Source: Sialis fuliginosa
Lineage: Eukaryota; Arthropoda; Insecta; Megaloptera; Sialidae
Direction of reading: 5' to 3'
Assembly: GCA_961205875.1 (NCBI GenBank)
Contig: OY540812.1
Span: forward strand, 34,729,098-34,793,097
Length of the DNA stretch: 64,000 nucleotides
Made by a program: the position numbers and the translations under genes. The stretch's first letter is position 1. Each line of letters starts with the position of its first letter. The notes beneath the pieces are model-generated. The model was not told where the DNA came from. It was given only the letters and a program-made list of their open reading frames with translations, and did not search any database. Shown here piece by piece: positions 11,123-22,899 of this stretch.

Positions 11123-11321
11123 ACAGCATTGCCATCTTTAGAAGAACTATTAGTATCGTACAACATGTTAACGATGCTGGACAATGATTTCCACGGTTTA
11201 GAGAACCTTTGTCGAGCTGATTTGTCGTATAACAGGATCCAAGCCATTTCACGAGACTTGGTCGCACGTACTCGTTGTAACATCCATGGAAGTCCTGCTA
11301 CTCTGCGTTTATATTTACAAG
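11123..11321 (+). CDS. Leucine-rich repeat protein, third visible exon
   Basis: The acceptor is TTATTTTAG before ACAGCATTG. The exon is 199 nt, entering in phase 0 and leaving in phase 1 at donor CAAG/GTTTGT. It encodes LRR cores LEELLVSYNML and LCRADLSYNRI, then a C-terminal-cap-like stretch ending LRLYLQ. Its last base pairs with the AT that opens the exon at 21103 to make an Asp codon, producing LYLQ-DNPILCD, a natural LRR-to-C-cap transition, so no exon seems to be missing between them. Confidence 0.85.
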
Positions 11322-11359
11322 GTTTGTAATCAATTAATATTATGACATAAGTAAAAATT

Positions 11360-11415
11360 AGGGGTGTACCGGAATTCCGATCCGGAACTAGCAAATTCCA
11401 GCCGGATTTTCCGGA
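11360..11415. repeat. CCGGAATTCCGG-type palindromic transposon end
   Basis: A local GC-rich palindromic stretch (ACCGGAATTCCGATCCGGAA, then GCCGGATTTTCCGG) sits in otherwise AT-rich intron. It resembles a MITE terminus, but no partner end was found. Confidence 0.3.
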
Positions 11416-11518
11416 ATTTTTTAAATTTCATTACTACTTTCCACTAACAATAAGAAATTAATAAATAATATCTAAGATATGTTATTTTTTCAAACATAAA
11501 TATAATAATATGAAATAA

Positions 11519-12472
11519 CTAGCTGCTACCCGCGACTTCGCTCGCGTGGATTTCGAAACCCTTCATGTGTGACAGGGGGTAAAATATTAAATTTATCTTA
11601 TTTTTAGTTTTCTTTAATTATACAAAATCGTAAATGTGTCGGCTCCTATGCGAGATAGAGGGGTTTTTCCGCCCTAAAACCCCCGCCCCCGTGGTATTTT
11701 TCCCGCTGGATCGAATAAAACCACTTACAACCCTTCATATGTAACGGGTAAAATATTAATTACTAAAAAAAATTAAAAATTTTCCTCTCCCTTGCAATTC
11801 CTTAGGGGTTGAATTTTCGAGATACGAAATAGCCTTAATCCGTCCTCGGGATGTAAGCTATCTCACTGCCAAATTTCATCAAAATCGGTAAAGCAGTTTA
11901 GTCGTGAACAGGTAACAAATAGACAGACTGAGAGATACACTTTCGCATTTATAATATAAGTCGCGACTCCTATGTAAGATAAGGGGTTGTTTTGTCCCCC
12001 TAATAATCCCTCTTCCGTAGTATTTTTGCCCGCCAGATCGAATGTAATCAATTACAACTCTTCATATGTGACAGGGGGTAAAATATAAAATTTTTCTTAT
12101 TTTTAGTTTTCTTTCATTATACAAAATCGTAAATATCTCGGCTCCTATGCGAGATAGAGGGTTGTTTTGCCCCCTAAAACCTACGCCCCCGTGGTATTTT
12201 TCCCGCCGGATCGAATAAAACCACTTACAACCCTTCATATGTATCGGGGGGTAAAATAATAATTACTAAAAAAAAATAAAAAATTTCCACCCCCTTGCAA
12301 TTTCTTAGGGGTTGAATTTTTAAGATACGAAATAGCCTATGTCCGTCCTCGGGATGCAAGCTATCTCACTGCCAAATTTCATCAAAATCGGTAAAGCGGT
12401 TTAGCCGTGAAAAGGTAACAAACAGAAAACAGACAGACAAACACACTTTCGCATTTATAATATTAGTATGGA
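11519..12472 (-). mobile_element. Non-autonomous Helitron with internal duplication
   Basis: On the minus strand the element starts TCCATACTAATATTATAAAT and ends with hairpin CGCGAGCGAAGTCGCG, a short spacer and CTAG, and it sits between A and T. These are the Helitron hallmarks (5' TC, 3' hairpin plus CTRR, insertion in AT, no duplication). An internal segment (GGCTCCTATGCGAGATAGAG to ATCAAAATCGGTAAAG) is present twice, so the copy is longer than its relative at 25803-26274. It has no coding capacity and lies in the third LRR intron. Confidence 0.75.
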
Positions 12473-12549
12473 TATCGTAAAATGTCCAAATATTACTTTA
12501 CTTAATATTTTATTAACTAATTAAAATTTGAACAATAAAACTTAAATTT

Positions 12550-12622
12550 TTCGAAAAATTGTTCATTCGAAGAATTTTGATTTGAAAAATTGTGATTCGA
12601 AAAATTGTGTTTCGAAAAATTT
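12550..12622. repeat. Short imperfect tandem repeat, TTCGAAAAATTGTGA unit
   Basis: About four copies of an 18-19 bp unit (TTCGAAAAATTGTGA and variants) run head to tail. No function suggested. Confidence 0.5.
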
Positions 12623-12624
12623 AC

Positions 12625-13612
12625 ACCAAACCTAATAATTAATTTCGATATTTTACCTTTCATAGAAGTGAAATGTTTCTTCATATTTAAATTTTCAATC
12701 AATATAGGCATTTCAAAATATTTAATTGTTAATATGTGTCAAAAATCATTTAATTGTTCGACAAAATATTTTAAAGAGACATAATCATAGTAACCTAAAT
12801 TAATAAAATAAAATATTGAAACCGTAAATTATAAAATTCCGTATTCCATGGCTAGGTACTATGTTTTTATATACCTAAATTATAACATACCTGGTTAAAT
12901 TATTTCTATATCGTCCCCTCCAAAGCAAAGTATCGTAAGATACACTTTTTGCGAAATTGAGTTATCGATTCTAAAAATCTCATATATAAGCGACAAAATT
13001 CTCTTTTCCGCTAAAAAATCTGTTAAAACTTGTATCGTATTCCTCCAGACAATGTATTCTAAGCACCGATATCTGTTTTATGAAATATCGTAACCAACAA
13101 TAATATAGTATCGTAACCAGTGACGTAGCTAGCCCTGAGTGGATCCTGACTGGCCTATATGGTAGGTACTTTCCCGCGACGGAATAATATAGTGCTGTGA
13201 CGGAGTGCTTTCTTATTTATTCATTAGAGCTGGGTTTTTATCAATTTTAATTTTATTAATTTTAAGATATTTTAGAAAAATCGTACCTGTTAAAACTTTA
13301 TTGCACAAACTAAATATGGTTTCTCTATGAGGTTTTTTCAATATATTTTTTACCCTCAATAACTCAATTTGGTTGATATTGAAGTATGATGTAGAACAGT
13401 GCTTCCTAAACTTTTCCTACGACAGAACACTTCACAAATCCTGAAATTTTAATGGAACGTCTTGGTTATTTTGTAAGTAATATATAAAATAAGGAAAAAA
13501 GTAAATTTAAATCAGTCAAGCATGTTTGAACTTCTCGCAGCATTTAAAAACATTGAATATTAACTTTGATATTTTTTACGCTTAAACTGATAAGACATAC
13601 GTTATATATCGT
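12625..13612. other. AT-rich intron sequence, nothing recognised
   Basis: This is intron of the LRR gene. I see no exon or clear transposon borders. The phrase GTAACCAGTGACGTAGCTAGCC near 13108 looks like a worn MITE terminus. Confidence 0.35.
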
Positions 13613-13616
13613 AGTA

Positions 13617-13905
13617 CAGGTATTCCTCGACTTACAACCGAGATAGGTTTCTAAACATCGATCGTAAATAGAATAAGTTGTAAGTTAACACGTACAATAT
13701 GTACATATTTTTGCTTTGGACGTTTTCCTTGATGTGAAGCGAATCGCATTTTCTATACATAACAAACAGTTGCGGGTTCCCAAAAATATCTACATAAATA
13801 ATAATAAATTACATTTTTGGGAAATTCCCGGAACTGTTTGTTTCATTTATGTAATATGTGCATGTAAGAAAGAGACAAAGACAATTATAAGTCGAGGATT
13901 ACCTG
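13617..13905. mobile_element. Tc1/mariner-type MITE, CAGGTATTCCTCGACTTAC family
   Basis: The terminal inverted repeat CAGGTATTCCTCGACTTAC at 13617 is matched, with two mismatches, by ATAAGTCGAGGATTACCTG ending at 13905. It is flanked by TA at 13615-13616 and 13906-13907, the mariner-type duplication. At 289 bp it has no meaningful frame. Confidence 0.75.
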
Positions 13906-14029
13906 TATATTTGTTTACGATGCGTTTTCAACTCTTGTCGTATGAAAATATATTGCATACTAAATACATATTATGACATTTGTTTCTGATATGACAACGA
14001 CAAAAAATTATTTTATGACTTCTGGTACA

Positions 14030-15252
14030 TGTATTGTATTACATCATGTACTTACATGATTTGAACATTTTATGAATATTAAAAATAATTTCATTTTTGG
14101 TTTTTCTGCTCGTGTCAAAAATTCATCAATGTGTCTATATAAATACATTATTAGCTCTTGTAGATACTCGTACACCCTTTGTACAATTAATTAATTAATT
14201 ACAATCAAATATAGGTCTTGTCAATTGAATGAAGCTTTCGTAACAATTTGCAATAAATCAACATCTTGTTTTAATTTTGTAAATGTACATTTTAGGTTAG
14301 TACATTGGGTAAAGATGACAGATATACAGTTTCAAACAACAATTAAAATAATATCATTTAAAATTACAATGTTAATTTGAAATTATATAAATTCTTCTGA
14401 TATTTATGATTACAAATAAATATAATAAAATACCTATACCTATGAAAGTAAAAATATTGATAATTCAATGACTTAAGATTAAAAAAATGTCATTATATAC
14501 TTAATTTTTATTTGTACCGGGAACACATATCTATCGCCGAATGTTGGTCGAATTGTGTCCGAATGCTGTAATTGTTTGTCTTCAATTTTTTTGTCAAATT
14601 TATTTATGAAAATTTTAATTATATATTACATTAGAGTTGTGCATATTTTTTCATTCGTTATGTTCTTTATATTTCTTTTTTGTTATATTTTATTGTTCAC
14701 TTCAAAATTTTAAATGGCCACTGACATTTAAATTTTTTTAAAATAATCAATAAAATATAATGTATCCATAGTTACGACATTTGCAATTAATTTAGTAAAT
14801 GCTTAAAGCGCATTATATGTAAACGTATTTTGTTTATTTTCTCCTCTTTAACATATCTTTTTCAAAAATCAGACACGGGTTTATGGTTGTCAATTAACCA
14901 AAGTATTTGAAAAAAATTAAAAAAATCTAATATCGGTTTTCGTTTTGATACTTTTTTACATCAAAACTTTTTTTTTTCTTTTTTTTTCTTTTTTTTTAAA
15001 TCTGAAATTTGAACCTTACATTATATCACCCAAGGAATATAGAAAAAATTATAAAAAAATTCTAACTTTTTTTTTGAAAATTTGGGGGCCCCTTGTCACC
15101 CCATTTATGAAATTTTTCAAAAAAGGCCCACTAGTTGTTATTTTTTACCCCCAAGGAATATATATACCAAATTTCAAGGTTCTCCGATGAGTGGAAATGG
15201 TCAAAAAAATGATTATCAGTGAGTCAGGGCACTTCATTATATATAGTAGATA
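14030..15252 (+). repeat. 1.2-kb dispersed repeat, direct copy at 26290-27654
   Basis: Shared landmarks in the same order in both copies: AATTTCATTTTTGGTTTTTC, ATCAGACACGGGTTTATGG (or TTCATGG), GGGGGCCCCTTGTCACCCCA, AAGGCCCACTAGTTGTTATT, ACCCCCAAGGAATATATATA and a terminus near TTCATTATATATAGTAGAT. The copies differ by small indels. It is probably the 3' part of a retroelement; no coding domain recognised. Confidence 0.6.
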
Positions 15253-16280
15253 ACATTTTACAAAAATTTTAATATAATGGAAAAAAATCATTTCATAACA
15301 CAATTAAGATTTTTTAACATTTTGTTCAGCATAAGTATGATTGAAATTATAACATTATTGACCGTAAAATAAATATAAAGTAGAACTTTGGGGCTTCCAT
15401 TACCCCCCCCCCCCCAAATAAAATAAGTTTTACCTGAAGAATATGCCATTACAGACGTGAATTCACCCCAATAATACTGAGTATTGTTATTTGCGCATTC
15501 TGTTACATATTGTCAAAAGATTTATTTCCCTTGAATATTAACAAATTATGAACGGTGTATTAATAGACCGGGAGCCATCAACCCCCAAAACATACGTCAT
15601 CGAGTTTCGGGCTGAATTATATGCCAAATTAAAGGTATAACAATGTACTTTTTAAATCTTTCGGTCGGCCAGCTCATATCTTGGCAGTTTGGTCAGTCCG
15701 ACCAAATTTATCTTTAAAAAAGTCCAATAACTCGCGAGGTGACCCTCTACCGATTTTGTTGCAATTTCGTATACTAATAGTCCAATCAATTCTAAGGGAC
15801 ATGTATTTTTTTATATGAGTGATAACGACCATTTAAGAGGTGAAAACCTCTCAAAATTTTACGAATTTTTCGTTTTTTCTGTATAACGCAAAAACTGTAC
15901 ACCCTAGAAGAAAGTGTTACATACATAAAAACATTGTTTTTTTATAAGCATTCCAATGGTATAGTAAAAAAAAAATTCTAAAATTTTGAGGGAGATTTTC
16001 ACCCCTTAAATAAAAAAATACGTAACACTACTCAAGTAACATTAAACACGTGTTTTCTTTTATTTTGACTAACAAGGCGTTTTAAAGTTAGAAAACGCAT
16101 TCGAAAGTTTAACACCATTTAGCACAATGCTAACCTAACGCGTGCCATTCTCTTACAGCTTTTACGACATTTATCTATCATAGTTTCATTATCTGCGTGT
16201 TTTTGAGATCGCTAATGACGATTTTGACATTAATTTAACGCCACTTGCGAAATTTATTAGATACATGATTACGATTTTGG
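15253..16280. other. Gene-free intron stretch with unknown repeat
   Basis: It includes a C9-C10 homopolymer near 15404 and a paragraph 15560-16010 in the style of a dispersed repeat (AACTCGCGAGGTGACCCTC, ATCTTTCGGTCGGCC). No coding exon is visible. Confidence 0.35.
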
Positions 16281-16286
16281 CAACAG

Positions 16287-16832
16287 TTATATCAATCTAG
16301 AGGTGGCGGATGAAAAATTCAATATGACGCATCCAAATGGCGGAAACTGAATACAATGACTACTACGTCCTGTATGAAAGAGTTCTTCCCCTTTAGAAAT
16401 CGTAAATTTCGGTCTCCAGAAGGTATTAAGGTCACCTTCAATGATGAAGTTGTCGCCTAATGGCTTGAATAGATCGATGTAATCCTCCTTTTTCAGGGCA
16501 CATCTGGGTGGACAGTATATAGCCGATATTTTATTATCTTTATTTTTCATTACAGTATTTATTGTTGTAACCTGCATATGGTGGGTTTCAATTTTAGGAT
16601 GCTCGTAGTGCTCTATGTTGTTTTTGATCAAAACTGCTGTACCACCTCTTGCTCTGCCGGAAGGGTGAGGGGTGTGAGGCATGTGTAGTTTTTGAGTTTA
16701 GCATGTGATTGGCTCGTAAAATGTGTTTCAGAGACTAGGCATATATCTACTTTTTCATTCTCAAAGTAGTTCAGTTAAGTGGTCAATTAGTCCATTTGCA
16801 TTCCAAGTAGCAACTCTTAGGATATAGTTCAT
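16287..16832 (-). pseudogene. Jockey/CR1-like LINE ORF2 fragment: AP endonuclease N-terminus
   Basis: The minus-strand start ATG is at 16832-16830. The first residues MNYILRVATWNANGL match the EEP endonuclease start of Jockey-type LINEs. After a frameshift/stop come the catalytic-region phrase VDICLVSETHF (conserved Glu) and, from 16682, GRARGGTAVLIKN and a segment ending IIEGDLN, the GDxN-type motif. Reading is lost after about 16430, and the rest of endonuclease and all of the reverse transcriptase are absent. It follows the gag remnant by about 37 bp in the same orientation. Confidence 0.75.
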
Positions 16833-16869
16833 TTTAATGTGTGTTTCTTTGTTTGCCCTTACTGACTTC

Positions 16870-17449
16870 CTATCTTAGAGTTTTAATTGTTTGATATTGC
16901 TCGTTTAACCTATTAAGGATAAATGTAAACATTTCTTTCACCGTAGTCTCCTCATCTTGAGGATTTTTTACAATTTGAATGTAAGTCTTTGCTGAGTTAC
17001 TTTTTACTTTAACTGAACTCTTTAACGACTTAATTTCTGGTTCTTTGCCTAGTTTAGTATGTCTAGATTTAGCTGGTTTGTCTCTTATATTTTGTTGTTC
17101 TTTCGCAACTATGCAGCCCCTATAGTTGACAGGATGATCACCTCGACAGTTTATACATTTAGCTTTTTTTTAGAGTACAACTTTTTGTGAAATGCTTACC
17201 CGCACATTTAATACAGGCGACTTCTCTATTGCAGAAATGTTGTTATGTCCAAAGGCCTGTCATCTCTTACATTGAGGTTTTCTGAAGTGGTTTTTTTTGC
17301 ATTATTGATTTGATGCTAAAAATATTTTCTAAGCTTTCTTGGTTGTGGAATGTAAGCATGAAAAGTGGCAAACTCCTTTTGTGAATAGTGTAATCGTTGA
17401 TATTGATATTTGCAGCTTCTATTATTAGTCCAGGAACATTAGGTTTTCA
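16870..17449 (-). pseudogene. Jockey/CR1-like LINE ORF1 (gag), C-terminal zinc-knuckle part
   Basis: Minus-strand reading gives ANININDYTIHKRSLPLFML, a Gag middle-domain-like segment, followed by a decayed first knuckle, then CIKCAGKHFTKSC and CINCRGDHPVNYRGC. These are the CCHC knuckles of Jockey-clade Gag proteins. The frame then runs to a lysine-rich tail and stop TAG at 16872-16870. It contains frameshifts and is separated from the N-terminal part by the foldback at 17450-18883. Confidence 0.75.
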
Positions 17450-18883
17450 CTGGGGAAAAATTCGCAATAAGCTCAATTTTTGTATACACCTTCATTTTGT
17501 CATTATAAATAAGGTACCAAAAGTCCCCAACAATCCCATGCGAGCATACTTTTTTACAGCCCATAAAAGGTGCTAACAATTAGTTTAAGGTAAATATCTC
17601 TGTATCTATTAGTTCTATGACTAAAATAGTTATTATCAAATATAAAGTTTAGAAAATTATCTACAATAATGATCTTACAACTTTTTTCGTACAAGTAATC
17701 GTTTTCGCTTATTAAGAGGGTATTCTAGTCTAAAAATGTGAAAATATCAAAAAAAATTTTTTACATTTTATCAATAAACAGGGTTTCAAAAATATGTGTT
17801 CAAAACCCTATACCTCAATTCCAAAAACTGACGGAGTTACAGCGATTTGAAGATGATGTGTAGCATTGAATAGCCAGCTATGTATAAACTTTGAACGCGT
17901 TTTTCTCGTAACTGAATACTGAAAATGGCTGCCATAATATCACAAGATCTACTGAACCAATTGACTTAAAAATTTTCTGTGTATATACCTTCAGTACACA
18001 TGTTATTATCCCCGTTAGCAGAATTGAGTCAAAAACATTTATTTTTATTATATAGACAGCGAAAGATTAAAAACATAAAAAAAATAAAAATGAATAATCA
18101 CTTTTCGAAATGCCGCCATTTTTTTATTTTAATTATTATTATAATTTTTTTTGCAATCCGCTATAGCCCAACTTATATATATAAAGAAAATTATTGGTTT
18201 TGTTGGCCACTGATATAATTACGATAAAAATTACCTACATACAATTCATTTTTATTTTTTTTATGTTTTTAATCTTTCGCTATCTATACAATAAAAAAAA
18301 ATGTTTTTGACTCAATTCTGCTAACGGTGGTAATAACATGTGTTCTGAAGGTACACAGAAAATTTGAAGCCAATTGGTTCAGTAGATCTTGTGATATTAT
18401 GGCAGCCATTTTCAGTATTCAGTTACGAGAAAAACGCGTTCAAAGTTTATACATAGCTGGCTATTCAATGCTACACATCATCTTCAAATCGCTGTAACTC
18501 CGTCAGTTTTTGGAATTGAGGTATAGGATTTTGAACACATATTTTTGAAACCCTGTTTATTGATAAAATGTAAAAAAAAATTTTGATATTTTCACATTTT
18601 TAGACTAGAATACCCTCTTAATAAGCGAAAACGATTACTTGTACGAAAAAAGTTGTAAGATCTTTATTGTAGGTAATTTTCTAAACTTTATATTTGATAA
18701 TAACTATTTTAGTCATAGAACCAATAGATACAGAGATATTTACCTTAAACTAATTGTTAGCACCTTTTGTGGGCTGTAAAAAAGTATGCTCGCATGGGAT
18801 TGTTGGGGACTTTTGGTACCTTATTTATAAAGACAAAATGAAGGTGTATACAAAAATTCAGCTTATTGCGAATTTTTCCCCAG
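17450..18883. mobile_element. 1.43-kb foldback inserted in the LINE gag
   Basis: The left end CTGGGGAAAAATTCGCAATA is matched by its complement ending at 18883. The arms extend about 600 bp each (landmarks AAAGTCCCCAACAATCCCATG, AACTGACGGAGTTACAGCG, CTGAATACTGAAAATGGCTG and their complements), around a centre at about 18040-18300 that is itself partly symmetric. It splits the gag reading frame, so it is younger than the LINE. No target duplication was resolved. Confidence 0.85.
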
Positions 18884-19720
18884 ACACAGTTATTTTTCGT
18901 CTAAATGTACTGGACTATATGTTGAACCCTTTACTAGACAGATCGCTACATATTTCATTTACTTCACATGAGGGATGTAGTCCTCGGGCTATAACCCTGA
19001 TTGGTCTAATAGATTTGTCTTCATAGAAATGCGACTGAATTCCTATTTTCGTTAATTCCCTTTAATAGTTCTATACGTATTACTATCTGGAACATTGATT
19101 TTCCAAGTATTGTTACTGTAAGACGTATATTTGTATACGGTATTAGTGATTTCGCCAATTGTATTTTTAAGTGTACTAAATATGTCGATTTTATGGACTG
19201 GTATTGGTGGAGGAGGATATTATTTTTTCCTTGCATTTATTGTCGGGGCTTCTTTCGCAATTTTGGAAGCTTCTTTCTCTATATTCTTGTGTTCTGGGTT
19301 TTTAATCTCTATTTGACCCAGTATTGGCAACTCTAGACTGATCTCGGCTTTACGTTTTTTTGTTGATCTTATTTTCTTTTTTAAGATCCAGTCAGTTTCT
19401 CTTTTGAGTTCCTCTTCATCAGTATGGAGAGATACATTATGTGGATGAGTTGTTATTTTTTAGATAGTAGTTTTCATCTCCTTAATTTTTACCTCAAATT
19501 TTCTAATGCTTTCCATCAGAACTTTTTTCTCTTCTCTTTCCAAGATTATTATCTTGAGGAAACGGCGTTCGGTATCTGTGGTTAGATTTTTCTCAGTTAG
19601 TGCGGCAAACTGTTCCTCTCGTAACACTAGTTGTGATATAGTCTTTCCATTGCCGCACGTTTGGTGTAATTGGTCCTCCCAAAATCCATGGGACCGGCAC
19701 CGACCACTGGGGCTTTAACC
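18884..19720 (-). pseudogene. Jockey/CR1-like LINE ORF1 (gag), N-terminal part
   Basis: Minus-strand reading shows a charged, coiled-coil-like region (AALTEKNLTTDTERRFLKII, LEREEKKVLMESIRKFEVKI), one in-frame stop, a lysine-rich segment, then PPPPIPVHKIDIFSTLKN and NNTWKINVPDSNTYRTIKG, typical of the start of the Jockey gag RRM-like region. Frameshifts occur after 19035. Upstream GC-rich sequence (19680-19925) is probably the LINE 5' region. Confidence 0.7.
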
Positions 19721-19927
19721 CCATCGGAATCGGTGGAGAGATTTGTACTCTCTTAGTGTATATTGTTTTTCTCACACCCATTAATTTTTGGTTTAGTTTC
19801 AGGGTTCCTTCCCCTAGCTAGTTTTTGTCCACCCCGGGTATTTCATTTCCCCATATCTGGGAAGTGTTGTCCTATCCGCATCCTGGGAAACGGTCGATGG
19901 AGGACTAACAAGCCCCACACGGGTTAA

Positions 19928-20029
19928 CATATTTAAATACTAAATTTCGGAATATCAAATATTTATTGCCACAAAATTTACTTATACAATTTTCAGTAGA
20001 TTACATATTCATTTAATCGCACAAATATA
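19928..20029 (+). repeat. Left part of a dispersed repeat split by a foldback (continues 20703-20900)
   Basis: Bases 19928-20029 plus 20703-20840 form one repeat whose uninterrupted copy lies inverted at about 52600-52855. Joining the flanks reproduces the order in that copy, which makes it a paralogous empty site for the 20030-20702 insertion. Confidence 0.65.
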
Positions 20030-20702
20030 CCGGGTGTTCCAGACCACCCGTCCACTAAAAAAAAGTTATATACAAATGAATTTGACCTTCACCTTGACCG
20101 TATGGGTTATTTGAAGGCCAAATAAATTTTTTTAAATGGGAATGCCTATTTTTTGACCCGAATTCGGAAAGAACGGGAAATTCTACAATAGGATATGTAG
20201 ATTGATAAGGTCAAATGTCATGTTTTGAGGTCATTTCAAGGTCAAATGGAACTTCTACGGATATTCATGCGAAAATCGTATCTATATACATTCTGGATAC
20301 ACTTTTTTAATTATCCAAATCTCAAATAATCATACATCATTAGAAGAAAGTTAATTATTTCTACTTTCAAATAAAAATTTAAAAATAAAATTTCATTAAC
20401 ATTTAACGAAACTAGAGCACTTTAAGTAAAACCCTAAAATTTGGAAACAAGTCGCCATATTCTCTAAACAATTGAATGTATGAAAAAAATTTTGTTACAA
20501 TTAAAAGTTTCTTACTTTTTTATGATCTTTAAAATTATCTACTTTTGGATATACCGTTCCATTTGATTTTGCTGATAAACGGGCATGTACCCCTCAAACT
20601 ACCCCCCAAAAGGAAGTTTTAGGGGGTTGAAAATTTATCATAAAACTCTATCTTCAATAGTTTGGGCGTAAAACATAGTGGACGGGTGGTTTGGAACACC
20701 CG
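20030..20702. mobile_element. Foldback MITE, CCGGGTGTTCC family
   Basis: The terminal inverted repeat CCGGGTGTTCCAGACCACCC is matched by GGGTGGTTTGGAACACCCG at 20684-20702; the CGTCCACT extension is also paired. The flanks are ATATA on the left and AATAT on the right, and the copy at 52.7 kb lacks the insert. Inner sequence includes AAGGTCAAATGGAACTTC-type phrases. Non-coding. Confidence 0.8.
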
Positions 20703-21102
20703 AATATGAGTGCTATAATGAAGAGTACTTCTTTATCTAGCAAATGAGTTTCAAAATATTAGTCTTTGTTTGGTACATGGAGAAATGTTTTAAATATTAT
20801 AATAATCAAATGGCAGGAGTCTACTAAGTTTGTGATAAGCGATTTTGAATGAAAACTGGTCAACCACTTCTGCATGCGACTTTAATTGTAAGTGTGGTCG
20901 ACTGATTGACCGTCGGCTAAGGATTAAATTGTTATTTTAAACAATGGAAATAGTTTCGATTGTAAGAACATCTCGCAATTGTATGTCACTACAATCGTAC
21001 ATTTCGGTTGTAAAATTAAAAAGCACAATAATTAATCTTTTTTTCAAATGTCATTGTCGTTACTTTTATTACATTATTAATATACATCTTATTGATTTAC
21101 AG

Positions 21103-21455
21103 ATAACCCAATCCTGTGTGATACAGCACTTCCAGAGCTGATTTCCGATCTTGAAGTAAACAACACTCGTATCGAAGGGGAAGCCAGCTGTAAGTCAATC
21201 ACGACAATACCTCTGGAAGTGGTCGACAATGTAAGTAACATAGGCCAAGCTGTACCTATCTCTGAAGAGACTCTCGCAAAGTCACTGTACAAAGCAGATG
21301 ATAAAGTAGTTGAATACGTTCAACAGACAACTCTAGTCCCTTTACAACAGCAACAAGATGAGCAAGCGCCAAATAACAATGTAGACAATAATAGGCATAA
21401 AGAAGAAATTATAATAATAACCGAAACAGCTATACAAGTTGAATCAATTGAATAA
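21103..21455 (+). CDS. Leucine-rich repeat protein, terminal exon
   Basis: The acceptor is TTGATTTACAG. The exon is 353 nt, enters in phase 1 and ends at TAA 21453-21455. The first part encodes DNPILCDTALPELISDLEVN and NTRIEGEASC, a cysteine-containing C-terminal LRR cap. The rest is a low-complexity hydrophilic tail: glutamine run near QQQQDEQAPNNN, a basic patch and an IIIIT stretch too short for a membrane helix. No transmembrane segment or GPI-type hydrophobic end is seen, so a secreted protein is plausible if an upstream signal peptide exists. An AATAAA overlaps the stop (21451-21456), too close to be the likely polyadenylation signal. Confidence 0.85.
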
Positions 21456-21459
21456 ACGT

Positions 21460-22440
21460 GAATTATATTTATTACTGTTAAATTAATTGTATCAGTGACT
21501 AAAAAAATGTGAAAATATATAATGTAAGTTTTAAAATAGAAAACAGTTTTAAAATACAAAAATGTTTATGTATATCAATAATATCAAATAATATTGTTTA
21601 TTGTTGTAGCTAGATTAAAATCTATAATTGTGCGATGCTTTTTCTATAAAAATGCTGGAACATTATCACTACAAATTATTAATGCTGTCAGCTGGGCTTT
21701 GGAACCGATTTTTTTTTGTAGGCTTCGGCTCCCAGCTCCAGCTTCGGATATTTAAGTGGTTCTAATGAACGGCTCCGATTTTTTTTAAATAATGTGAAAA
21801 TCTATAAACTATAAGTACTGTGTTCTTTAAGTGATTCTTGGCTTCTAGGTGTACGCTACGTTTTTTGTCGTTATTTCGACCAACGTTTCGCCAAACATTA
21901 TATTGCATTGATAACAATGTGTGGTCGAGATAACGACCGATATAACATGGCATTTATACGAAAAAATACTTCAAAAATATTAAATATAAAAATAGAATAA
22001 AATAATAGAAGTAATTAAATTTTCATTATAATAATAATATGTATATTATATATTGTCTCGTTAATTTTTGTTTACATTGACAATAAAACATTTAACAAAT
22101 TGAGAATTGATTTGGTGTCGAGAAAACTAAAACAAAAAAAAAAAACAAAAAAATATTTTTTACAGAACGATTTGAAATAAACAAACTTCAATAACAATAA
22201 TTCATTTTGTCAGATTTTTATAACATTTTATTTTATTGTTTCGATGTCGGAGTCAAATTAGTTTTCAAGCTCCGGCTTCAAAGTCCTGTCTGCCAGAACG
22301 AGAGGATGAAGCTCAACTGACTCTGTTAGTGGCTTAGGAGGGATAAAGAAGGAGGTATTGTTTATCTCGAGTTTCTAAAAGAAGGTGCAAAGTAAGGATA
22401 GTCTGTAACTACCTGTTGCGGATGTCAATAAGGATAACCC
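21460..22440. other. 3' flank of LRR gene: AT-rich with worn repeats
   Basis: No exon is visible. A partial Penelope-type hammerhead-like block lies on the minus strand at 21837-21925 (GGCGAAACGTTGG and CACCTAGAAGCCAAG). Repeats with CGGCTCC/GGAGTC phrases lie at about 21690-21785 and 22240-22290. Confidence 0.4.
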
Positions 22441-22479
22441 TACTATGTACCGTAAAATTTCTTTACTAATGAGCCAAAA

Positions 22480-22870
22480 TAATGTTTTCTGTAGATGGAT
22501 ATCTATATTTTGACACCTGACATGCCTATATATGAAAAAAAACTTAAAACTTAAAAGCTACATTCTCGAATTTTTTCAGATTTTTTGAATAGATAGTTTA
22601 GAAATTAAGGGGGGGGGGCGCACTGATCACGACTTTGAACCCAAATATATCGTGACTGAAGGGTTAAAATTAAAATGTCATATAACATTTTTTTATTGCA
22701 TTTTAGTAGACCTACCTAAATAATGACACCCCACTCAATGGGGTAAGTGAAGTTCACTTTTCAGTCTATGGAAAGGGGGTCCAAAAAAATGTTTTTTTCA
22801 AAAATCTTATCATTTCTGTTTTTGTGTTTTGTCCGTATACCAAATTTCATCTTAATCGGTTTACAATTTT
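22480..22870 (-). repeat. Dispersed repeat, inverted relative to 2940-3290
   Basis: Shared landmarks include CTTCAGTCATGAT/ATCGTGACTGAAG, AATGTCATATAACATTT, CACTCAATGGGGTAAGTGA and GGGGGTCCAAAA. Homopolymer G and C runs mark both copies. Confidence 0.5.
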
Positions 22871-22899
22871 TGAGGGCGGACATGGTTTCCTAGTATTCT

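Noticed and set aside
16287-16682. Host AP endonuclease gene
   Set aside because: It follows a gag with CCHC knuckles in the same orientation, has frameshifts and is truncated: a LINE remnant.
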